Positions 1 to 6,028 of a stretch of 11,579 nucleotides of DNA are shown here, piece by piece; positions within the stretch are counted from its first letter, which is position 1, and each line of letters starts with the position of its first letter. The stretch comes from Desulfobacula sp. (GTDB lineage Bacteria > Desulfobacterota > Desulfobacteria > Desulfobacterales > Desulfobacteraceae). The translations under genes and the position numbers were made by a program. The stretch spans positions 1-11,579 of the forward strand of contig NZ_JAIOSW010000510.1 of NCBI RefSeq assembly GCF_021107415.1. The letters run 5' to 3'. The notes beneath the pieces were generated by a model. That model had not been told where the DNA came from, ran no database searches, and worked only from the letters and a program-made list of their open reading frames with translations.

Positions 1-2
1 TA

Positions 3-527
3 AAAGATTATTTTAAAGATGAAAATAATTATCCCATAACTCCCCTGGCAAGAAAGATTATTCCCCCCACCAATATCCTGATAAGACAATTTCGTAAAAA
101 GGGATTTCCCGTTATTTTTTCTACCGATGCCTTTAAAGAAGATGATTTTATTTTTAAAGGCAAGATGCATCCCCATGCCATTAAAGGGACAAAAGGTGCT
201 GAGGTCATGGATGATCTTGACATGGAACCCGAAGATCTCTGGCTTCCAAAACCAAGGTTTTCAGCTTTTTTTGATACCGGTCTTGAAAAAATTCTAAAAG
301 ACCAAAAGATCACCCTTTGTGCGGTTGCCGGAATCGCTACAAACTTCTGTGTCCTGACCACAGCCATGGATGCCCTGTGCCATGATGTCAAGGCCGTCCT
401 TTTAGAAGACTGCTCTACCGCTTTTTCTGCGCAGATCCATGATCAATGCCTGGATATGTACAGGATAAATCCTTTATACCCACTTTTCAGGGTTATGACA
501 TCAGACGAGCTTGCGTCTGAATTATAA
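3..527 (+). CDS. Isochorismatase-family cysteine hydrolase (5' truncated by window)
   Basis: The frame is open from the window edge to TAA at 525-527, giving 174 residues without the N-terminus. The family hydrolyses C-N or vinyl-ether bonds in small amides and related compounds (nicotinamidase, isochorismatase, N-carbamoylsarcosine amidase) with an Asp-Lys-Cys triad, in the cytoplasm. The best signature is AGIATNFCVLTTAMDAL near the middle: the GxxT turn followed by the presumed nucleophile Cys encoded at 348-350, then the TAxDA helix. Upstream, HPHAIKGTKGAEV fits the usual 'H..  GT.GAE' segment before the catalytic Lys. The catalytic Asp should lie upstream of the window. The substrate cannot be told from this fragment. 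It ends 26 bases before the end of a convergent gene, and I see no clear terminator hairpin between them. It is unlikely to belong to the Bam pathway. Confidence 0.8.
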   Translation, partial: KDYFKDENNYPITPLARKIIPPTNILIRQFRKKGFPVIFSTDAFKEDDFIFKGKMHPHAIKGTKGAEVMDDLDMEPEDLWLPKPRFSAFFDTGLEKILKDQKITLCAVAGIATNFCVLTTAMDALCHDVKAVLLEDCSTAFSAQIHDQCLDMYRINPLYPLFRVMTSDELASEL

Positions 528-553
528 GAAAAAATCAATAGGTGTTTGCAGTA

Positions 554-889
554 TCAGGGAGCAATGAGAATCTGATCATCAAAGTTTTCAGTCAGGTCAA
601 AGGAGAGTGCAGCAACTTTTTCTTTGTTTTCAAATTCGATCATGAGTTCTCCTTTTTCCCCCACAATAAGCTTACCGTGTTTTTCTACAACATCGGCCAC
701 AAGGGATGGTTCAACCGTCCACCAGCCCCGGGTGCGCAAAAGAAGTTCTTTGCCTTTTAATTTCCGGGGGGTCACAAGATCAATTTCTCTGAACCAGGAA
801 GCCCATCCAATCTGTGCCGGTTCCTTTAAAACCGGGCTGACCGGATCATGATAAATGCGGCATCGTCCAAACAGTCTTAATCGAATCAT
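554..889 (-). CDS. Uncharacterised 111-residue protein
   Basis: I do not recognise this family. It is a soluble-looking 111-residue protein with no signal peptide, membrane segment or cysteine cluster. The one possible marker is a central RTRGWWTVEPS stretch rich in Trp and Arg. It is followed by a charged alternating region ending in a hydrophobic LIAP tail. The case for a real gene is structural: the ATG at 889-887 overlaps the stop of the upstream minus-strand gene as ATGA, and a full GAGGAGG ribosome binding site (complement of 897-903) sits 7 bases ahead of the start. It is therefore probably translated together with its upstream neighbour. Function unknown; gene reality fairly sure. Confidence 0.72.
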   Translation of the reverse strand: MIRLRLFGRCRIYHDPVSPVLKEPAQIGWASWFREIDLVTPRKLKGKELLLRTRGWWTVEPSLVADVVEKHGKLIVGEKGELMIEFENKEKVAALSFDLTENFDDQILIAP

Positions 890-1395
890 TTCAGAGCCTC
901 CTCGATCAACGATATAAGCTCAGGTTTTTCAGGTTGATCTGAAGAAGAAACAGGCAGGCCACATGTCTTGAATGCCATCTCCTGGCAAAGGTCAAAAAGC
1001 TCAAGCGCCACGTCTTCATCCAACCTATGCTCTTTTCTGACAGCCAGAGAACAGGCGGTTTCAAAAAGTTTAAATCTCAACTCCCGGCCGGCCCGAAGCC
1101 GCGGATCAAACAAAGATATGCCTGAACGTTCTATCAGTTTGGAATCCATGGCCTCCATCCGGGAAAAATAGTTCCGTGTTCTTTGAACGTTTGGATCATG
1201 GCCAAAATCATCTCTGTCTTCCATCCTTATATAAGTATTCACATTTATATGAGGAATCAAGAAAAAACAAATATCATGACCGGATAACGCTTTTACGTCA
1301 TAACACCAATTTTTAATAAACAGGGGTTTTCCCTTTAAGCTGACGCGGTATTTTTTTGATAATTTCTTATTGACAAGAGTGGACTTTACGGGCAT
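886..1395 (-). CDS. Uncharacterised 169-residue protein, upstream partner of the 111-residue gene
   Basis: Unrecognised. From the ATG at 1395-1393 it encodes 169 residues: a basic N-terminus (KKLSKKYR), a middle part with several His and Asp (HDICFFLIPHINVN, then EDRDDFGHDPN), and a helical, charged C-terminal half (RLRAGRELRFKLFETACSL and onwards). No catalytic motif is evident. The frame stays open to an ATG at 1509, but those extra 38 residues lie opposite the first codons of the divergent DUF3795-type gene and look like antisense translation, so I prefer 1395. No good ribosome binding site precedes 1395, so the start is uncertain and a later one is possible. Its stop overlaps the start of the next gene by 4 bases, giving a two-gene minus-strand operon. 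Confidence 0.6.
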   Translation of the reverse strand: MPVKSTLVNKKLSKKYRVSLKGKPLFIKNWCYDVKALSGHDICFFLIPHINVNTYIRMEDRDDFGHDPNVQRTRNYFSRMEAMDSKLIERSGISLFDPRLRAGRELRFKLFETACSLAVRKEHRLDEDVALELFDLCQEMAFKTCGLPVSSSDQPEKPELISLIEEALK

Positions 1396-1422
1396 TTTCA
1401 AACCAAAGAAAGGATTCAAATT

Positions 1423-1914
1423 ATGAAAATAAATCCAAATTTTATTTCTCCCTGCGGACTTTATTGCGGTGTCTGTGCCATTTATATTGCACATCGTGAT
1501 AATAATCAAAAATTTAAGGAACGCTTAGTGGGTCTTTACAAAGGAGGTGTTCATGGCAAGGGCACCCTTCCGAACAGTGAAACGCTTTCAACAGAGAATA
1601 TTCGATGCCACGGGTGTTTATCTGATGATCTATTCATGCATTGCAAGCAGTTTGAGATCAGGGAGTGCACAAGAGAGAAAGGATATACCGGATGTCATCA
1701 ATGCAATGAATTTCCCTGTCTATATATTGAAAATTTTCCCATGGCTGTAGGAAAAAAGGTAATTTTACGGTCTGTTCCCTATAGACGGGAAGTTGGTACA
1801 AAAAAATGGATTCAAGATGAAGAAGCCCGCTATTTTTGTCCTGAATGCGGTAATAAAGTTTTTAGGGGTGTTGTAAAATGTAATCAATGTAAGGCAAAAT
1901 TGGATTTGGACTGA
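1423..1914 (+). CDS. Cysteine-rich DUF3795-type protein with C-terminal zinc ribbon
   Basis: A 163-residue cysteine-rich protein. The N-terminus SPCGLYCGVCAIY (Cys11, Cys15, Cys18) is the opening I associate with the DUF3795 family, whose biochemical role is not established. A second cluster of Cys follows (RCHGCL, ECTREK, GCHQCNEFPC). The C-terminal 25 residues form a separate CPEC...CNQC zinc ribbon, which suggests metal or nucleic-acid/protein binding. AGAAAGGA at 1407-1414 lies 8 bases before the ATG and supports this start. A TTGACA at 1370-1375 could be its -35 box, but the matching -10 is poor. It diverges from the unknown gene ending at 886, with only 27 bases between the proposed starts. 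A terminator-like structure lies about 130 bases after the stop. Confidence 0.78.
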   Translation: MKINPNFISPCGLYCGVCAIYIAHRDNNQKFKERLVGLYKGGVHGKGTLPNSETLSTENIRCHGCLSDDLFMHCKQFEIRECTREKGYTGCHQCNEFPCLYIENFPMAVGKKVILRSVPYRREVGTKKWIQDEEARYFCPECGNKVFRGVVKCNQCKAKLDLD

Positions 1915-2040
1915 TTGTAATTTTCAAGAATAGACTGAATTTTTTTAAAGTCCTGGGTTTCCAGAAGGGTGATATGATAAATCTTGCACTTGGTATTTAG
2001 ATCGAAATATCGTCTGTATCCCTTGATATCAGGTGATTTG

Positions 2041-2086
2041 AAAACTATTGTATTTTCCAAAAAATGCAATAGTTTTTTTTGGAAAA
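2041..2086 (+). terminator. Terminator-like region with two mutually exclusive hairpins
   Basis: Two perfect inverted repeats overlap. AAAACTATTG (2041-2050) pairs with CAATAGTTTT (2067-2076), a 10 bp stem followed by four more T. TTTTCCAAAAAA (2053-2064) pairs with TTTTTTGGAAAA (2075-2086), a 12 bp stem followed by a T-rich stretch (2088-2098). They share 2067-2076, so only one can form fully. Position and T tracts suggest a rho-independent end for the DUF3795-type transcript, insulating it from the bam promoter just downstream. Both stems are AT-rich, so efficiency is uncertain. Confidence 0.5.
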
Positions 2087-2100
2087 ATTTTGTTTTTTCC

Positions 2101-2130
2101 TTGACACGTAGTTATTATGTAGCTTATATA
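2101..2130 (+). promoter_or_regulatory. Sigma70-type promoter of the bam operon
   Basis: A perfect -35 box TTGACA (2101-2106) is separated by 18 bp from TATATA (2125-2130), or by 17 bp from TTATAT. It is the best promoter match in the 338-base gap before bamB. Transcription would start near 2137 and give a leader of about 115 bases. No other strong promoter is visible in the short gaps of the downstream operon, so this may drive all genes from bamB onward. Confidence 0.6.
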
Positions 2131-2139
2131 TAGTTACAT
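2117..2139. promoter_or_regulatory. Imperfect palindrome over the -10 box, candidate operator
   Basis: ATGTAGC (2117-2123) and GTTACAT (2133-2139) are inverted copies with one mismatch, around an AT-only 9 bp centre that includes the -10 hexamer. Half-site spacing and position fit a dimeric repressor blocking RNA polymerase. A TAGTTA direct repeat (2109-2114 and 2131-2136, 22 bp apart) runs through the same region. The regulator is not encoded in the window and its family cannot be named. Confidence 0.35.
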
Positions 2140-2252
2140 TGTACTGAATACTAAAGGGTCTTTTTTGTCACCTTGAGTGATTTGTATTCGGTATTTAAGG
2201 TTTATTGACCCTGAACTTATAGTATATATTTTGATTAAAGGGGAATAAAAAA
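2140..2252 (+). promoter_or_regulatory. bamB: bamB 5' leader with several inverted repeats and ribosome binding site
   Basis: Presumed untranslated leader. GAATAC (2146-2151) can pair with GTATTC (2184-2189), AGGGTC (2155-2160) with GACCCT (2207-2212), and TCAC (2168-2171) with GTGA (2177-2180). The first two pairings cross each other, so they are alternatives. The stems are short and I recognise no known riboswitch. AAGGGGA (2238-2244) is the ribosome binding site, 8 bases before the bamB ATG. Confidence 0.3.
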
Positions 2253-4217
2253 ATGAGGTACGCAGAAACGGGGTTTAACTTAGAAATTGATTTAACCCGG
2301 GGAAACATTGAGAAGGTCGCAACTGATCCAAAAGACACCGAACTTTATCTGGGAGGTTTAGGTACGAACGCCAAGATATTATGGGACAGGGTTCCGCCTG
2401 AAGTTGAAGCCTTTTCTCCTGATAACCTTCTAATATTCGGAGCCGGTCTTTTATGTGGAACACCTGCTACTGGTTGTAATCGTACCATTGTTACTACCAT
2501 TTCTCCCCAGACCAAGTTAATGGCATTTTCAATGATGGGGGGATTTTGGGCTCCGGAATTAAAGTATGCAGGTTATGATAAAGTCATCCTTCGCGGCAAG
2601 TCCTCTGACCTGGTTTATTTATATATAAATAATGACAAGGTAGAAATACGGGATGCCTCTCATTTGAGCGGTAAAGGCGCCATTGAAACTGGTGAAATTC
2701 TTAAGAAGGAATTGAATGAGCCAAAAGTCCAGGTGGCTGCCATCGGAATGGCCGGTGAAAACAGGGTCTATTATGCTTCCATTGAGCAGGGCAGGTCCAG
2801 TGCCAGCCGGGGCGGAATTGGGGCTGTTATGGGAGACAAAGGGGTAAAGGCCATCGTTGTTCGAGGAACAAAGGACATCAATGTTGCCCAACCAGAGCAA
2901 TACATTGAGCTTTGCAACGAAGTGCTGGAATATATAAAATTTAGAGAAGAAAACCCAATTCCAGGGGTTATGGCCATTTTATCCAGACTAGGGTCACCGC
3001 AGGAGATGGCTATCCATGATGAAAAATGGCACACTGAAAATTTCATGTGGGGAAATTCACGTACCCGTAGAAAAGATTTTTGGACAGAGGAAGTTGAAAA
3101 GGAGTGGACGGAAACGTTGGAAAATGCCCGGACGCGGCTGATCTCTTGCTATAACTGTCCCATGAAATGCGGCGCAACACTTTCCATGCCCGGACTTCCC
3201 ACATACATGATGAAATGCTTTACAAAACTTACCTATACTCTGGGCGCTTTTTCAAACCTGGATTTTGGTTTAAGGATAGCTCAGAAAGCTACGGAATATG
3301 GCCTGGATGGATATTCAACCCCGCAGGTTATGGCCTTTGCCCTTGAACTTTTGGAAGACGGCATTTTAACGGATAAGGATTTCCCGGACATGCCCGAAGA
3401 CAACGAGGGAAGATTTTTCTATCTGCTTGACAAAATTGTCCGGCGGGAAGGAATCGGAGATGTTTTGGCCAATGGTACGTATTGGGCGGCCAAGGAGATT
3501 GGTAACGGCGCGGAAGAATATGCTCATAATAATATTAAGAAAATTGAACAGTTGCCGCTTAAGCTGTATATGATGAATCCCATTTATTATCTTATGTATT
3601 GTACCGGCGAGAAGATAAACGTTACCCAGATTGAAGGGCAGTTTCCCCAGGCGCCTTTCCCTAAAAGAGAACATAGAGAAAAGTTTGTAAAAGACTGGTT
3701 CCAGGTTCCTGATGAAAAGTTCAAGCAATATTTTCTGGACTGGGAAATGAGGGGAGAAAAAAATGTAACTCCTTTTTACCCAACTATTGATATGACTTGT
3801 GAGATTGTTGACTGGCAGGAAAAAATGCACTACATCGATGATGCTCTTGGCATGTGTGCAGGTCTTTCCTCATTTCATTTAAAACCTCCGTATCATATGC
3901 ATAATTACCCGAAATTTATCTCAGCCGGTGCCGGTATAGAAATGGATCAGGACAAACTGACACAAGCAGCCAAGAGATACCGAACTTTAGTTAGAGCCAA
4001 CAATATAAGAAGAGGCATGAGAAGAAAAGATGAGGCGCCGCCTGCGGATCATTGGAAGAGAAGATTTCCCGAGCTTGAAAAGGAACTCTTAGATACGTAT
4101 TACCAATATAAAGGGTGGAACAATGATGGCATTCCTACTAAAGAGTCCTTACATGAACTGGGTTTGGATTACGTGGCCGAAGATTTTATAAAGAGAGGGA
4201 TCTTAACGGACGACTAA
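2253..4217 (+). CDS. bamB: Class II benzoyl-CoA reductase tungsten catalytic subunit BamB
   Basis: 654 residues, full length for the aldehyde:ferredoxin oxidoreductase (AOR) family, whose members hold tungsten between two metallopterins. In the Bam complex this subunit reduces benzoyl-CoA to cyclohexadienoyl-CoA without ATP hydrolysis. The N-terminus has AOR pterin-binding features (LGGLGTNAKILWDRVPP; SRGGIGAVMGDKGVKAIVVRG near 195). A [4Fe-4S] site is formed by Cys299, Cys302 and Cys306 (SCYNCPMKC) with a late Cys535 (LGMCAG). Glu251, His260 and Cys322 are present at exactly the positions I recall as proton donors and tungsten ligand in the Geobacter BamB structure. Ordinary AORs are not expected to keep this trio, so I prefer BamB over a generic aldehyde oxidoreductase. 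A related reaction, such as dienoyl-CoA dehydrogenation or another aryl-CoA, cannot be excluded. A ribosome binding site (AAGGGGA) supports the start. bamC follows. Confidence 0.9.
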   Translation: MRYAETGFNLEIDLTRGNIEKVATDPKDTELYLGGLGTNAKILWDRVPPEVEAFSPDNLLIFGAGLLCGTPATGCNRTIVTTISPQTKLMAFSMMGGFWAPELKYAGYDKVILRGKSSDLVYLYINNDKVEIRDASHLSGKGAIETGEILKKELNEPKVQVAAIGMAGENRVYYASIEQGRSSASRGGIGAVMGDKGVKAIVVRGTKDINVAQPEQYIELCNEVLEYIKFREENPIPGVMAILSRLGSPQEMAIHDEKWHTENFMWGNSRTRRKDFWTEEVEKEWTETLENARTRLISCYNCPMKCGATLSMPGLPTYMMKCFTKLTYTLGAFSNLDFGLRIAQKATEYGLDGYSTPQVMAFALELLEDGILTDKDFPDMPEDNEGRFFYLLDKIVRREGIGDVLANGTYWAAKEIGNGAEEYAHNNIKKIEQLPLKLYMMNPIYYLMYCTGEKINVTQIEGQFPQAPFPKREHREKFVKDWFQVPDEKFKQYFLDWEMRGEKNVTPFYPTIDMTCEIVDWQEKMHYIDDALGMCAGLSSFHLKPPYHMHNYPKFISAGAGIEMDQDKLTQAAKRYRTLVRANNIRRGMRRKDEAPPADHWKRRFPELEKELLDTYYQYKGWNNDGIPTKESLHELGLDYVAEDFIKRGILTDD

Positions 4218-4280
4218 AATATGCCTGGCGAAGATGCTTCTTCCAAAGAGGCAATGGCTGAAAAAGAGAAAAAATAGAAT

Positions 4281-4286
4281 GGAGGG
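4281..4286 (+). promoter_or_regulatory. bamC: Ribosome binding site fixing a TTG start for bamC
   Basis: GGAGGG lies 8 bases before TTG at 4295-4297. The bamC frame is closed upstream by TGA at 4289-4291, and there is no ATG or GTG before the first cluster motif, so TTG is the only plausible start. Confidence 0.65.
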
Positions 4287-4294
4287 CGTGAATC

Positions 4295-4858
4295 TTGACT
4301 GTTGATAAAATTGATAAAATCGATAAAAAAAAGAAAATAATTAAGACAATAAGAATTGATGTTAATAAATGCAATGGCTGCAGGGCATGTGAGGTAATCT
4401 GTTCTGCCTTTCACGCCGCACCAAAATATAGCAGCAATAATCCGGCAAGGTCTCGTATTCGGATTATTCGTGATCCTTTAAGAGATATATATGTTCCTGT
4501 ATATGCGGGTGAGTATACTGTAGCCGAATGTGCCGGCAGAGATAAATACATGATTGACGGAAAAGAATACGATGAGTGTGCCTTTTGCAGGGCTTCCTGC
4601 CCATCCAGGGACGAGTTCAAAGAACCTGATTCCGGTCTGCCTTTAAAATGCGATATGTGTGAAGGCGAAGACGAGCCCCTGTGTGTTAAGTGGTGCCATG
4701 CCGAGGCCCTGATTTATGAAGAAAGGGAAGAGATCATCCCGGAAGATCAGGAAGAACAGGAGCAGGAGGACATGGAGATCGGCTTGGAATCATTGGCTGA
4801 CAAATATGGATTACAGACGATAATGGATGCCCTATCCCGAATGTCTGAGAAGGACTGA
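4295..4858 (+). CDS. bamC: Bam complex ferredoxin-like electron-transfer subunit BamC
   Basis: A 187-residue ferredoxin-type subunit that passes electrons to the BamB tungsten site; BamB and BamC form the core complex in Geobacter. It has exactly twelve cysteines: 26, 29, 32 and 36 (CNGCRACEVIC), 79, 95, 98 and 102 (CAFCRASC), and 119, 122, 130 and 134 (CDMC...CVKWC). That is enough for three [4Fe-4S] clusters, as I recall for BamC. The arrangement is that of DMSO-reductase/formate-dehydrogenase-type iron-sulfur subunits. The start is TTG with a strong GGAGGG site. The first residues are a Lys/Asp/Ile repeat (DKIDKIDKKKK) encoded by a 9-base near-repeat (4309-4334). After the last cysteine comes a very acidic segment (about residues 140-160), possibly a docking surface. 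It ends 4 bases before bamD. Confidence 0.88.
   Translation: MTVDKIDKIDKKKKIIKTIRIDVNKCNGCRACEVICSAFHAAPKYSSNNPARSRIRIIRDPLRDIYVPVYAGEYTVAECAGRDKYMIDGKEYDECAFCRASCPSRDEFKEPDSGLPLKCDMCEGEDEPLCVKWCHAEALIYEEREEIIPEDQEEQEQEDMEIGLESLADKYGLQTIMDALSRMSEKD
4847..4854 (+). promoter_or_regulatory. bamD: Ribosome binding site for bamD inside the end of bamC
   Basis: GAGAAGGA within the last codons of bamC lies 8 bases before ATG 4863. This favours 4863 over an upstream in-frame ATG at 4827 that would overlap bamC by 32 bases. It suggests translational coupling. Confidence 0.6.
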
Positions 4859-4862
4859 ATCA

Positions 4863-6014
4863 ATGGAAACTATAGCCCCCTTCATAGAAGTAATAGATGA
4901 GATAAAAGAGGCTGACGGAGACATTTTTAAATTATGTTTTCAGTGCGGATTGTGTGACTCGGTTTGTCCGTGGAACAGGGTTCGACCCTTTAGCATGCGC
5001 AAGCTGATCCGGGAGGCGGCCTTTGGTTTAAGTGAGATAGAAGGCGAAGATATATGGCGTTGCACCACCTGCGGAACCTGCACGGCGCAGTGCCCCAGAG
5101 GTGTCAAACAGATAGAGGTCAGCGTAGCCCTGCGAAGGGTGGCAACGGAATATGAACTTTTTCCTGCTTCTGTCAAATCTGCCCGGACAGCAAGGGCAAG
5201 CCTGATTTCAGAAGGCAACCCCATACAGGGAGACCGAAAAAAGCGGGCGGATTGGGCAAAAGATCTGTCTGTAAAAACATATGCCGAGGGGATGGACGTC
5301 TTATATTTTGTCGGCTGCTATCTCTCTTATGATCCAAGGATGAAAAAGGTAGCGACTGCCACAGCCAATATCCTTAAAAAAGCAGGGGTTGATTTTGGGA
5401 TCTTAGGTTCCCAGGAAAATTGCTGCGGAGAAAGTATCCGAAAAACGGGCAGCGAAGAAGTATTCAAACGCCTGGCCAGGGAAAATATTAAAACCTTTAT
5501 CGATAACGGGGTAAAGAAAGTTATTGTTTCTTCCCCGCATTGCTTTCATACGTTTAAAAATGAATATCCTGAATTTATGGTAAACTTTGAGGTTATCTAT
5601 ATTTCCCAGTATATATTGGAACTCGTCAATGAGGGAAGGCTTGAACTTAAAGAGGAATTTCCAAAAAAAGTAACCTATCATGATCCTTGTTACCTGGGTC
5701 GCCATAACGGCATATACGACGAACCCCGGGATCTGTTAAAAAAGGTTTCCGGATTGGAACTGGTTGAAATGGAATCTCACGGTAAAAACAGTCTGTGCTG
5801 CGGCGGCGGCGGCGGCAGGATCTGGATGGACACACCTCAGGAAGAAAGGTTTTCCGATATCAGGCTGAAACAGGCCAAAGAGGTGGGCGCGCAGGTTTTG
5901 GCGACATCCTGCCCCTATTGCATTACCAATTTTGAGGAAAGCCGCCTTAATCTAGAGTATGAAGCCGTTCTGGAGATTAAAGATATCACGGAAATTGTTA
6001 GTGAAATGATATGA
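4863..6014 (+). CDS. bamD: HdrB/HdrD-like Fe-S subunit BamD
   Basis: 383 residues from ATG 4863. The N-terminus holds two [4Fe-4S] ferredoxin sites, Cys25/28/31/35 (CFQCGLCDSVCP) and Cys67/70/73/77 (CTTCGTCTAQCP), as in HdrC/GlpC. Two CCG domains follow, as in heterodisulfide reductase HdrB/HdrD. The second is complete: Cys276, Cys312-Cys313 and Cys350-x2-Cys353 (C-x35-CC-x36-CxxC). The first has Cys152 and Cys187-Cys188, but ends in SPHC (Ser224, Cys227) where a CxxC is expected, so it lacks one cysteine. In Hdr enzymes the CCG domains carry noncubane clusters that reduce disulfides. In Bam it is thought to be part of the electron-bifurcating DEF unit, and its acceptor is not settled. The frame ends in tandem TGA TGA (6012-6017), so the UGA here is a genuine stop. 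Confidence 0.87.
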   Translation: METIAPFIEVIDEIKEADGDIFKLCFQCGLCDSVCPWNRVRPFSMRKLIREAAFGLSEIEGEDIWRCTTCGTCTAQCPRGVKQIEVSVALRRVATEYELFPASVKSARTARASLISEGNPIQGDRKKRADWAKDLSVKTYAEGMDVLYFVGCYLSYDPRMKKVATATANILKKAGVDFGILGSQENCCGESIRKTGSEEVFKRLARENIKTFIDNGVKKVIVSSPHCFHTFKNEYPEFMVNFEVIYISQYILELVNEGRLELKEEFPKKVTYHDPCYLGRHNGIYDEPRDLLKKVSGLELVEMESHGKNSLCCGGGGGRIWMDTPQEERFSDIRLKQAKEVGAQVLATSCPYCITNFEESRLNLEYEAVLEIKDITEIVSEMI

Positions 6015-6028
6015 TGAGGAGATAGAAA

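Noticed and set aside
1396..1509. N-terminal extension of the 169-residue minus-strand gene to ATG 1509
   Set aside because: The extra 38 residues are antisense to the start of the DUF3795-type gene, and their composition changes from the rest of the protein.
1884..2069. A 61-codon minus-strand ORF opposite the end of the DUF3795-type gene
   Set aside because: Its only start is a TTG inside the terminator hairpins, without a ribosome binding site, and it overlaps the end of the opposing gene. The translation looks somewhat protein-like, so a decayed gene fragment is possible but unsupported.
3366..3830. A 154-codon minus-strand ORF inside bamB
   Set aside because: It is antisense to a clear AOR-family coding sequence, with no ribosome binding site seen and no recognisable motifs.
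4827..4862. Upstream ATG start for bamD at 4827
   Set aside because: It would overlap bamC by 32 bases and lacks a ribosome binding site; 4863 has GAGAAGGA at proper spacing.
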